Both the position numbers and the translations under genes were made by a program. A stretch of 64,000 nucleotides of DNA, taken from Ramlibacter sp. PS4R-6. GTDB lineage: Bacteria; Pseudomonadota; Gammaproteobacteria; Burkholderiales; Burkholderiaceae_C. Under the pieces are notes generated by a model that had not been told where the DNA came from, made no database searches, and was given only the letters and a program-made list of their open reading frames with translations. Positions 49,601 through 57,079 of this stretch are shown here, piece by piece; the first letter of the stretch is position 1; each line of letters opens with the position of its first letter. The stretch lies in contig NZ_JBBHKA010000001.1 of the NCBI RefSeq assembly GCF_037572775.1, positions 2,294,001 through 2,358,000 on the forward strand. The letters run 5' to 3'.

Positions 49601-50866
49601 ATGAGCGCTCCCCACGCCACGACCCAGGACATCGAATCGCGCTACGCGTGGCTGCGGCTCATGGTGTCGCTCACGCTGATGACGATCGGCGGCGCCGGCA
49701 TGTATTCGATCTCGGTGGTGCTGCCGCGCATCCAGCAGGACTTCGCGGTGGACCGCGGCGCCGCATCCTTCCCCTACACGCTGACCATGATCGGCTTCGG
49801 CATCGGCGGCATCGCCATGGGCAAGCTCGCCGACCGCTTCGGCGTGATGGTCCCGGTGGTGGTGGGCAGCATGGGCATCGGGCTGGGTTTCGTCGCCGCG
49901 GGCGTCGCGCCCAACCTGGTCCTCTTCGACATCGTGCACGGCGTGCTGATCGGGCTGCTCGGCACGTCGGCGACCTTCGCGCCGCTGGCGGCCGACACGT
50001 CCAAGTGGTTCGACCGCCGCCGCGGCATCGCGCTGGCGATCTGCATGAGCGGCAACTACGTCGCCGGCGCGGTGTGGCCCCCGGTCGTGCGCTACTTCAG
50101 CGATGCCTACGGCTGGCGCGCCACCTTCGTGGGCATCGGCATCTTCAGCGTGTTGGCGATGCTGCCGCTGGCGTTGGCCTTGCGGCGCAGGCCCCCGCCG
50201 CAGAAGGAGGAGGTCGCGGCGGCGATGGGCTCCACCAGCGCGGGTCCAGTGCGGCCCATGGGCCTGAGCGCGGGCCTGGTGCAGTTCCTGCTGTGCGTGG
50301 CCGCCGTCGCCTGCTGCGTGGCGATGTCGATGCCGCAGGTGCACATCGTGGCCTATTGCAGCGACCTGGGCTTCGGCGCCGCGCGCGGCGCGGAGATGCT
50401 GTCGCTGATGCTGGCGCTGGGCGTGGTGAGCCGGCTCGTCTCGGGGTGGATCTCCGACCGCATCGGGGGGCTGCGCACGCTGCTGCTCGGCTCCATCCTG
50501 CAGGGCATCGCGCTGTTGCTCTTCCTGCCTTACGACGGGCTGGTGTCGCTGTACGTCGTCTCGGGCCTGTTCGGCCTGTTCCAGGGCGGGATCGTGCCGT
50601 CCTATGCGCTGATCGTGCGCCAGCACTTCCCGGCCGCGCAGGCCGGCTGGCGCGTGGGCACCGTGCTGATGGCGTCGCTGTTCGGCATGGCGCTGGGCGG
50701 CTGGATGTCCGGCGCCGTGTTCGACTGGACGGGCTCCTACCGCGCCGCCTTCATCAACGGCATCGGCTGGAACCTGTTGAACGTGGCGATCGTCTCGTTC
50801 CTGCTCTGGAGCGCGACGAGGTCCACGCGCGTGGGACCCAGCGCGTACAGCAGCGCGCGCGCCTGA
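49601..50866 (+). CDS. MFS transporter
   Basis: Twelve-helix major facilitator superfamily transporter, 421 aa. Seen: MVSLTLMTIGGAGMYSISVV, the GKLADRFGVMVPVVVGSMGI motif A loop between helices 2 and 3, GLLGTSATFAPLAADTSKWF (motif B region) and the related GWISDRIGGLRTLLLGSILQ in the C-terminal half. The first ATG after the conserved GHG boundary is used. The last 130 bases overlap the convergent DUF2917 gene. Resembles oxalate/formate or aromatic-acid MFS carriers; substrate unknown. Confidence 0.9.
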   Translation: MSAPHATTQDIESRYAWLRLMVSLTLMTIGGAGMYSISVVLPRIQQDFAVDRGAASFPYTLTMIGFGIGGIAMGKLADRFGVMVPVVVGSMGIGLGFVAAGVAPNLVLFDIVHGVLIGLLGTSATFAPLAADTSKWFDRRRGIALAICMSGNYVAGAVWPPVVRYFSDAYGWRATFVGIGIFSVLAMLPLALALRRRPPPQKEEVAAAMGSTSAGPVRPMGLSAGLVQFLLCVAAVACCVAMSMPQVHIVAYCSDLGFGAARGAEMLSLMLALGVVSRLVSGWISDRIGGLRTLLLGSILQGIALLLFLPYDGLVSLYVVSGLFGLFQGGIVPSYALIVRQHFPAAQAGWRVGTVLMASLFGMALGGWMSGAVFDWTGSYRAAFINGIGWNLLNVAIVSFLLWSATRSTRVGPSAYSSARA

Positions 50867-51045
50867 CGCGGCGTCTCGAAGGTCTCGCCCGCTTCCACGA
50901 CCCAGTCGCGCTCGTCGTTGTCGAGCGTGATCCACAGGGTGCCTTCACGGCAGGCGATGCGCAGCCGCGAGGGGTCGTCGATGGCGTGCACCTGGCGCGC
51001 GGCGAGGGTGAGGGTGGTGCTCTCGAAGGGGACGGCGGTGGTCAT
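50737..51045 (-). CDS. DUF2917 family protein
   Basis: Small cupin-like protein of 102 aa from the DUF2917 family of Burkholderiales. Seen: FESTTLTLAARQVHAIDDPS, RLRIACREGTLWITLDNDER and DWVVEAGETFETPRQARALL, the family core of a short beta-barrel. CGGAGAAA lies 6 bases upstream. Its last 43 codons overlap the 3' end of the convergent MFS gene, an unusually long antisense overlap. It is divergent from the LysR regulator, with an LTTR-like site between them, so it may be the LysR target. Function unknown. Confidence 0.82.
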   Translation of the reverse strand: MTTAVPFESTTLTLAARQVHAIDDPSRLRIACREGTLWITLDNDERDWVVEAGETFETPRQARALLYALGPTRVDLVALQSRNETIATFNRFQPMPLMKAAR

Positions 51046-51062
51046 GGTGTTTCTCCGGTGGC

Positions 51063-51077
51063 ATTCGCGGTTGGAAT
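51063..51077. promoter_or_regulatory. Candidate LysR-type binding site
   Basis: ATTC-N7-GAAT at 51063-51077 contains the T-N11-A dyad of LysR-family sites. It lies in the 84-base spacer between the divergent DUF2917 gene and the LysR gene. The downstream half TTGGAATCNCT recurs at 51116-51126, forming a direct repeat. Likely the autoregulatory site; inferred from position and pattern. Confidence 0.45.
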
Positions 51078-51129
51078 CACTATATTGGCCGCGTCTCCCC
51101 GGTACAAACGATCATTTGGAATCTCTCGC

Positions 51130-52083
51130 ATGCTCAAGACGAATGCGAAACCCCCGCCGCCCGCCGTCCCGCGCCAGGCCCTGCCGCCGCTGGACCTGCT
51201 GCCCACCTTCGAGGCCGCGGCTCGCCACCTGAGCTTCACCGTCGCCGCGGGGGAGCTGTTCCTCACGCAATCGGCCGTCAGCCGCCAGATCCAGCAGATC
51301 GAGGCGAACCTGGGCGTGGCCCTGTTCGAGCGCAAGCACCGCTCGCTGGAGCTGACCGAGGCGGGCCGCATCATGCAGCGCGCGGTCACCGACTGCCTGG
51401 AGCGCCTGCGCGATGCGACGACGCGCGTGCGCGCCACCTCGCAGATGCGCCACGTCGCCATCACGTGCACCCCGGGTTTCGCCTCGCTGTGGCTGATCCC
51501 GCGCCTGACGCGCTTCACCGCGGACCACCCGGAGGTGGACGTGCGCATCTCCGCCACGCTGGAGCTCGTCGACCTGGAGCGCCACCAGGTCGACCTGGCC
51601 GTGCGCTTCATCCCCAAGGGCGAGGGCGAGGGCGCGCCGCTCTTCGAGGAGCAGGTGGTCCCCCTGTGCTCGCCGAAGCTCGTGGCCGACAAGCGCAACC
51701 CCCTGAAGAAGCCGGCCGACCTGGCCAACCACACGCTGCTGACCATCGACACGCCGCAGGGCGGCTCCATGACCGTGGACTGGGAGCCGTGGCTGCGCGT
51801 GATGGGCCTGGCCGAGGTCCACATGAAGAACACGGTGCGCTTCACCCGCTACACCGAGGCCGTGGCAGCCGCCGTGGCGGGGCAGGGCGTGGTGATCGGC
51901 CGCCTGCCGCTCATGGCCGAAATGGTCCGCGACAAGCGGCTGGTTTCGCCCTTCGGCGGCGGCGCGGCGTCGCAGCGCGGGTACTACGTGATGCTGGGCG
52001 AGTCGGGCCGGCGCAACCCCGATGCGCACGCCTTCGCACAGTGGCTGCGCACGGAGGCGGATGCCGCACGCCAGTTGCTATAG
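51130..52083 (+). CDS. LysR-family transcriptional regulator (GcvA-like)
   Basis: DNA-binding regulator of 317 aa. Seen: winged HTH LLPTFEAAARHLSFTVAAGE, LFLTQSAVSRQIQQIEANLG and VALFERKHRSLELTEAGRIM, then the substrate-binding domain with HVAITCTPGFASLWLIPRLT, VDVRISATLELVDLERHQVD and AVAAAVAGQGVVIGRLPLMA. The LPTFEAAARHLSFT start and LWLIPRL block fit the GcvA subgroup. Divergent from DUF2917. Inducer and regulon unknown. The PhoD gene begins 10 bases after its stop with its own -10 element. Confidence 0.92.
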   Translation: MLKTNAKPPPPAVPRQALPPLDLLPTFEAAARHLSFTVAAGELFLTQSAVSRQIQQIEANLGVALFERKHRSLELTEAGRIMQRAVTDCLERLRDATTRVRATSQMRHVAITCTPGFASLWLIPRLTRFTADHPEVDVRISATLELVDLERHQVDLAVRFIPKGEGEGAPLFEEQVVPLCSPKLVADKRNPLKKPADLANHTLLTIDTPQGGSMTVDWEPWLRVMGLAEVHMKNTVRFTRYTEAVAAAVAGQGVVIGRLPLMAEMVRDKRLVSPFGGGAASQRGYYVMLGESGRRNPDAHAFAQWLRTEADAARQLL

Positions 52084-52093
52084 TGGGCCGCGC

Positions 52094-53626
52094 ATGCTCA
52101 GCAGGGGATTCGACCGCCGCGACTGGCTGAAACTCGCGCTCGCCACGGCCAGCGCGGGATGGGCGCCGCGCGCCGCGTGGTCGCAGCCCCGCCTGCGCGC
52201 CAACCCGTTCGAGATGGGCGTGGCCAGCGGCTCGCCCACGCACGATTCCGTCGTGCTCTGGACGCGCCTGGCCGGCGACCTGCCGCGCGGGCCGGTCGCG
52301 GTGCGGTGGGAAGTCGCGCACGACGAAGCCTTCGCCCGCATCGCGCAGCGTGGCGAGCAACAAGCCGTGCCCGAACTCGCGCATTCCGTGCATGCCGAAG
52401 TGGCCGGCCTCGAGCCGGACCGCTGGTACTTCTACCGCTTCATGGCCGGCGACGCGCTGAGCACGGTGGGGCGCACGCGCACGCTGCCGGCGCCGGATGC
52501 GGCTCCCGCGCGGCTGCGGCTCGCGTACGCGTCGTGCCAGCGCTGGGAGCACGGCTACTTCAGCGCCTGGCGCCACATGCTGCGCGAGAACCTCGATGCG
52601 GTGCTGTTCCTGGGCGACTACATCTACGAGTACCCGCTGGCGGCCTCGCCCGTGCGCATCCCCACCGGCTGGTGGACGCTGGCGCTGGACGACTACCGCG
52701 CGCGCTACGCGCTGTACCGCAGCGAGCAGGACCTGCAGGCCATGCACGCGGCCTGCCCCTGGTTCGCCACCTGGGACGACCACGAGGTTCAGAACGACTA
52801 CGCCGGGCTCGTGCCCGGCGATTCCGGGCCGCGCGTGCCCGACTTCGCGGCGCGGCGCGCGGCGGCCTACCAGGCCTTCTACGAACACATGCCCGTGCGC
52901 GCGGCGGCGCTCTCCGAAAAGCGCGTCTACGCGCAGCACCGCTTCGGCAAGCTCGCGGGCATCGTCATGCTGGACAGCCGCCAGTACCGCGACGCGCAGG
53001 CCTGCAACCCGGGTGGCAAGCGCGGATCGGCCAGCGTCGACCCGCAGGCGTGCGCGAGCTGGGAGGACCCCAAACGCAGCCTCCTGGGCGCCGCGCAGGA
53101 GCAATGGCTCGACGGCGTGTTGGCGCAAGGCGGCGCCACGTGGACGGTCGTGGGGCAGCAAACCCTGTTCGGCCAGCGCGACTTCCAGCCGGGCCCGGGG
53201 CGCTCGCTGTGGAACGACGGATGGGACGGCTACCCGGCGGCGCGCCGCCGCTTCACCGAAAGCCTGTTGAAGAACCGTGTGGCCAACCCCGTGCTGCTGG
53301 GCGGCGACGTGCACGAGAACTGGGTCGGGCACCTGAAGGCCGACTACCAGCGCCCCGACAGCGCCCCGATCGGCGTGGAGTTCTGCGGCACCAGCATCAC
53401 GTCGCGCTCGGGCGGCAACGCGCAGATCGCGCCGGTGCTCGCCGAGAACCCGCATTTCGTCTTTGCGGACGCCGAGCGCAAGGGCTACGGTGTGGTGGAG
53501 TTCACGCCGTCGCGCCTGACCACGACGCTGCGCGTCGTAGACGACGTGACCAAGCGCGACACGCGCGTGGACACACTGGCCACTTTCACGGTGGAAGCGG
53601 GCCGCCAGCGGGTGGAGGCTGCATGA
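52094..53626 (+). CDS. phoD: PhoD-type alkaline phosphatase/phosphodiesterase, Tat-exported
   Basis: Metallophosphatase of 510 aa. Seen: twin-arginine signal GFDRRDWLKLALATASAG, N-terminal domain FEMGVASGSPTHDSVVLWTR, and the catalytic sequence VLFLGDYIYEYPL, FATWDDHEVQNDY and NPVLLGGDVHENW, which supply the Asp/His/Asn ligands of the Fe-Ca centre. It releases phosphate from phosphodiesters or monoesters outside the cytoplasm, typically under phosphate starvation, although no Pho box was recognised. TATAGT ends nine bases before the ATG. The next gene, a sensor kinase, overlaps its stop (ATGA), so the two are translated together. Confidence 0.92.
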   Translation: MLSRGFDRRDWLKLALATASAGWAPRAAWSQPRLRANPFEMGVASGSPTHDSVVLWTRLAGDLPRGPVAVRWEVAHDEAFARIAQRGEQQAVPELAHSVHAEVAGLEPDRWYFYRFMAGDALSTVGRTRTLPAPDAAPARLRLAYASCQRWEHGYFSAWRHMLRENLDAVLFLGDYIYEYPLAASPVRIPTGWWTLALDDYRARYALYRSEQDLQAMHAACPWFATWDDHEVQNDYAGLVPGDSGPRVPDFAARRAAAYQAFYEHMPVRAAALSEKRVYAQHRFGKLAGIVMLDSRQYRDAQACNPGGKRGSASVDPQACASWEDPKRSLLGAAQEQWLDGVLAQGGATWTVVGQQTLFGQRDFQPGPGRSLWNDGWDGYPAARRRFTESLLKNRVANPVLLGGDVHENWVGHLKADYQRPDSAPIGVEFCGTSITSRSGGNAQIAPVLAENPHFVFADAERKGYGVVEFTPSRLTTTLRVVDDVTKRDTRVDTLATFTVEAGRQRVEAA

Positions 53627-56340
53627 GGAGGCTGGCTGCGTTCGTCGTCTCGCTCGCATGGGCCGCAGGCGTGCTCGCGCAGGGCGCGCCGGGCGTGGTG
53701 GCGGTGAACGGCGGCGACAGCTACGTGCTGTCGAAGTCCTTCGTCGAGCTGGAGGACAAGGAAGGCAAGCTGGGCATCGACGACATCACGAAGCCCGGTG
53801 TGCAGCAGATGTTCAAGGCCGTGCCCCGCGACGGCCCGGGCGCGAACTTCGGCCTGACGTCGTCGGCCATCTGGCTGAAGGTGACGCTGCGCCTGCCGCC
53901 CAAGGCGCGCGAGGACTGGCTGCTGGAGGTCGCGTACCCGCCGCTGGACAAGCTCGAGCTGTATGCGCCCGGCGCGTACGGCTGGGACAAGCAGGTCGGC
54001 GGCGATGCCTACCCCTTCGGCGACCGCGTGATCCCGCACCGCAACCACGTGTTGCCCGTGCACCTGAAGGCCGGGCAGGACAACGTGCTGTACCTGCGCG
54101 TCCAGTCCGAAGGCACGGTGGCCGCGCCCGCGACGCTGTGGCAGCCCTCGGCGCTGTGGCAGCACGACCTGGCCACGTACTCGGCGCTGAGCCTGTACTT
54201 CGGCCTGCTGATCGGCCTGTTCCTCTACAACCTGCTGCTGTTCATGTCGGTGCGCGAGGCGGCCTACGCGGCGTACTGCGCCTTCGCGTTCTCGCTGGGC
54301 ATCGGCCTGGCGTCGCTCACCGGGCTGGGCGCGCAGTTCCTGTGGCCGGCGTGGACGTGGTGGAACACCGTCTCGCCGCCCGTGGGCCTGGCGTCGGCCG
54401 CGGTGTTCGGCATCCTGTTCGCGCGCAGCTTCCTCGCCAGCGCGCAGCGCATGCCGAAGATCGACCGCTTCCTGCTGGTGCAGCTGGCCGGGTGGTTCCT
54501 GTCGATCGTCGCGGCGGTCACGCTGCCGTACATCGTGTCGACGTACATGGTCACGGTGCTGGCGGTCGTGAGCGTACTGACCATGGTGGTGATCGGCATC
54601 GTCACGGTCAAGCGCGAGTTCGCCGGCGCCAAGTACTTCTTCACGGCGTGGGTGATGCTGCTGGTCGGCGTGGTGACGCTGGCGCTGCACAACACCGGTT
54701 TCCTGCCGTCCAACGCGATCACCTCCAACGCGCTGCTGCTGGGATCGGCGGCCGAGATGGTGCTGCTGTCGTTCGCGCTGGGCGACCGCATCAACGTCGC
54801 GCGCCGCTTCAAGGAGGCGGCGCAGGCCCGCATCGCGGCCGAGCACGCGATGGTCGAGGCCCTGAGCCAGTCGCAGAACCACCTGCGCATGGTGCTGGAG
54901 GAGCGCGAGATCATCCTGCAGAACTCCATCGTGGGCATCGCCTTCCTCACGCCCGACGGGCGCCTGCGCTGGGCCAACAAGCCGGTGATGGACCTCTTCG
55001 GCATCCACGCGCGGCCGGGGCTGTCGATGGAGCCGTTCTACATGTCGCGCGAGCAATACCTGCAGGTGGGCGGCGGCGTGGCGGCGGCGGTCGCGAAAGG
55101 GCAAGTGTTCGAGAGCGAGGTGCAGATGCGCCGCGCCGACGGCGTGCCGATCTGGGTGTCGCTGTCGGGCAAGGCGGTGAACAAGGACGACCTCTCCAAG
55201 GGCACCGTGTGGGTCCTGATGGACATCACGGAGCGCAAGGAACTGCAGGCGCAGCTGCAGAAGACCGGCCAGGAGCGCGAGGCCATCCTGAACAACGCGC
55301 TGGTGGGCATCGTGCTGTCGGTGAACCGCCGCCACGAATGGGTCAACGAGAAGTTCGCGCAGATGCTCGGTTACCCGCGCCAGGTGCTGATCGGCCAGGA
55401 TTCGAGCTACATCCATCCCGACATGGAAGCGTGGGAGCGTTTCGGCGAGGAGGCGCGCGCGGCGCTCATCGCCACCGGCTCCTACACCAGCGAACGCCAG
55501 GTGAAGCGCCGCAACGGCGAGCTGTTCTGGGTGGAGATGGGCGGCAGCTGCATCCGGCCGAACGACCCCGACTCGGGCGTCATCTGGACCTTCCTGGACA
55601 TCACGGGGCGCAAGAAGTCCGAGATCGAGATCCGCGAGGCGCTGGAGCAGCAGAAGGCCCTGAACGAGCTGCGCAGCCGCTTCGTCGCGATGACCAGCCA
55701 CGAATTCCGCACGCCGCTGGCCGCCATCATGTCGGCCGAGGAGCTGCTGCGGCACTACGGCGACCGGCTGCCGCGGGCCGAGCGCGACGAGATCCTCGAC
55801 AGCATCTCGTCGGGCGTGCAGCGCATGTCGCGCATGATGGACCGCGTGCTGCTGCTCGGGAAGGCCGATGCGGGCATGCTCGACTTCCAGCCGCAGCGCA
55901 TCCAGCTGGCGCCTTTGGTCAAGCAGTTCGTCGACGAGGCGCGCGCGCAGCAGCCGCACGACGGCAACGACGTGAAGGTGGAGATCGCCGAGGACGTGGA
56001 CGAGGGCGCCTATGACGAGAAGCTGCTGCGCCACATCTTCAGCAACCTGCTGTCCAACGCCCTGAAGTATTCGCCGCACGGTGGCGAGGTGCGCTTCCAG
56101 GTGCGGCGCGAAAACTCGCACACCGTCTTCGAAGTGGCCGACCAGGGCATCGGCATCCCGGCCGACGAGATCGGGCACCTGTTCGAATCCTTCCACCGCG
56201 CGAGCAACGTCGGTGCGATCCAGGGCACGGGGCTGGGGCTGGCGATCGTCAAGAACGCCGTGGAAATGCACGGCGGCGTGATCGACGTGGAGAGCGAGCT
56301 CGGGAAGGGCACGACCTTCCGCGTGAGCCTGCCGTCCTGA
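53623..56340 (+). CDS. Hybrid-free sensor histidine kinase with 7TMR-DISM and two PAS domains
   Basis: Membrane sensor kinase of 905 aa. Layout: signal peptide, periplasmic 7TMR-DISMED2-like domain (about 25-170), seven-helix 7TMR-DISM region (about 180-390), short coiled coil, two PAS domains (about 430-540, NSIVGIAFLTPDGRLRWANK; and 555-665, NNALVGIVLSVNRRHEWVNE), then HisKA with MTSHEFRTPLAAIM (His693) and an HATPase with FSNLLSNALKYSPHGG, ADQGIGIPADEIGHLFESFH and GTGLGLAIVKNAVEMHGG. There is no receiver domain and no adjacent response regulator. Start overlaps phoD by four bases with GGAGG upstream. 7TMR-DISM domains bind carbohydrates or similar ligands; a link to phosphate or a phosphorylated ligand is inferred from coupling with PhoD. 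Confidence 0.92.
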   Translation: MRRLAAFVVSLAWAAGVLAQGAPGVVAVNGGDSYVLSKSFVELEDKEGKLGIDDITKPGVQQMFKAVPRDGPGANFGLTSSAIWLKVTLRLPPKAREDWLLEVAYPPLDKLELYAPGAYGWDKQVGGDAYPFGDRVIPHRNHVLPVHLKAGQDNVLYLRVQSEGTVAAPATLWQPSALWQHDLATYSALSLYFGLLIGLFLYNLLLFMSVREAAYAAYCAFAFSLGIGLASLTGLGAQFLWPAWTWWNTVSPPVGLASAAVFGILFARSFLASAQRMPKIDRFLLVQLAGWFLSIVAAVTLPYIVSTYMVTVLAVVSVLTMVVIGIVTVKREFAGAKYFFTAWVMLLVGVVTLALHNTGFLPSNAITSNALLLGSAAEMVLLSFALGDRINVARRFKEAAQARIAAEHAMVEALSQSQNHLRMVLEEREIILQNSIVGIAFLTPDGRLRWANKPVMDLFGIHARPGLSMEPFYMSREQYLQVGGGVAAAVAKGQVFESEVQMRRADGVPIWVSLSGKAVNKDDLSKGTVWVLMDITERKELQAQLQKTGQEREAILNNALVGIVLSVNRRHEWVNEKFAQMLGYPRQVLIGQDSSYIHPDMEAWERFGEEARAALIATGSYTSERQVKRRNGELFWVEMGGSCIRPNDPDSGVIWTFLDITGRKKSEIEIREALEQQKALNELRSRFVAMTSHEFRTPLAAIMSAEELLRHYGDRLPRAERDEILDSISSGVQRMSRMMDRVLLLGKADAGMLDFQPQRIQLAPLVKQFVDEARAQQPHDGNDVKVEIAEDVDEGAYDEKLLRHIFSNLLSNALKYSPHGGEVRFQVRRENSHTVFEVADQGIGIPADEIGHLFESFHRASNVGAIQGTGLGLAIVKNAVEMHGGVIDVESELGKGTTFRVSLPS

Positions 56341-57066
56341 TCAGGCGAAGAGTTCGAGCAGGCGGTCCAGCCCGCCCGAGTTGATCTGCACCATCGCCTG
56401 CTCGCGCACCTTCGGCTTGGCGTGATAGGCCACCGACAGCCCCGCTTCGCCCATCATCGGCAAGTCGTTCGCGCCATCTCCCATCGCGATCGCCTGCTTC
56501 GGCGAGATGCCCAGCTTCGCGCAGGTTTCGAGGAACATCTTGCGCTTTTCGGCGCCGTCGCAGATGTCGCCCCAGTCCTGGTCGACCATGCGGCCGGTGA
56601 GCTGGCCGCAGTTGGGGCCGGATTGGACCTCCAGCACGTTCGAGCGCGTGTAGTCGATGCCCAGCGTGTCGCGCACGCGGTCGGTGAAGAACGTGAAGCC
56701 GCCGGAGACCAGCAGCGTCTTCATTCCCACTGCCTTGCACGCGGCGACCAGCTCCTTCGCGCCGGGGTTGAGCTGCAGCCGCTCGGTGTAGACCTGCTCC
56801 AGGTCGGCCACCGTCACGCCGCGCAGGAGCTTCACGCGGCGGCGCAGGCTTTCCTTGTAGTCGGCGATTTCGCCGCGCATGGCGGCCTCGGTGATCGCGG
56901 CGATCTCTTCCTTCTTGCCGACGGCGGCGCCGATCTCGTCGACGCACTCGATGTTGATCAGCGTCGAGTCCATGTCGAACGCGATCAATTTGAAGTCGGC
57001 CAGCTTCAGCGGCGGGTTGACGCCGCGCACCGCGAGGCCGGGAGAGAGTTCTCGGAAGTCGCTCAT
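56341..57066 (-). CDS. serB: Phosphoserine phosphatase
   Basis: HAD-superfamily phosphatase of 241 aa catalysing the last step of serine synthesis. Seen: FDMDSTLINIECVDE with the nucleophile Asp pair, RGVTVADLEQVY, LVSGGFTFFTDRVRD (motif II Ser/Thr), and MGDGANDLPMMGEAGLSVAY (motif III/IV). It lacks the N-terminal ACT-like domain of E. coli SerB, as is common in betaproteobacteria. CACAAT ends seven bases before the ATG. Its stop abuts that of the sensor kinase (TGATCA). Confidence 0.93.
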   Translation of the reverse strand: MSDFRELSPGLAVRGVNPPLKLADFKLIAFDMDSTLINIECVDEIGAAVGKKEEIAAITEAAMRGEIADYKESLRRRVKLLRGVTVADLEQVYTERLQLNPGAKELVAACKAVGMKTLLVSGGFTFFTDRVRDTLGIDYTRSNVLEVQSGPNCGQLTGRMVDQDWGDICDGAEKRKMFLETCAKLGISPKQAIAMGDGANDLPMMGEAGLSVAYHAKPKVREQAMVQINSGGLDRLLELFA

Positions 57067-57079
57067 GGCTTCGATTGTG

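Noticed and set aside
52159..56340. 1393-residue open frame spanning phoD and the kinase
   Set aside because: Only its 3' part, from 53623, is the real kinase; the upstream part reads phoD in a wrong frame.
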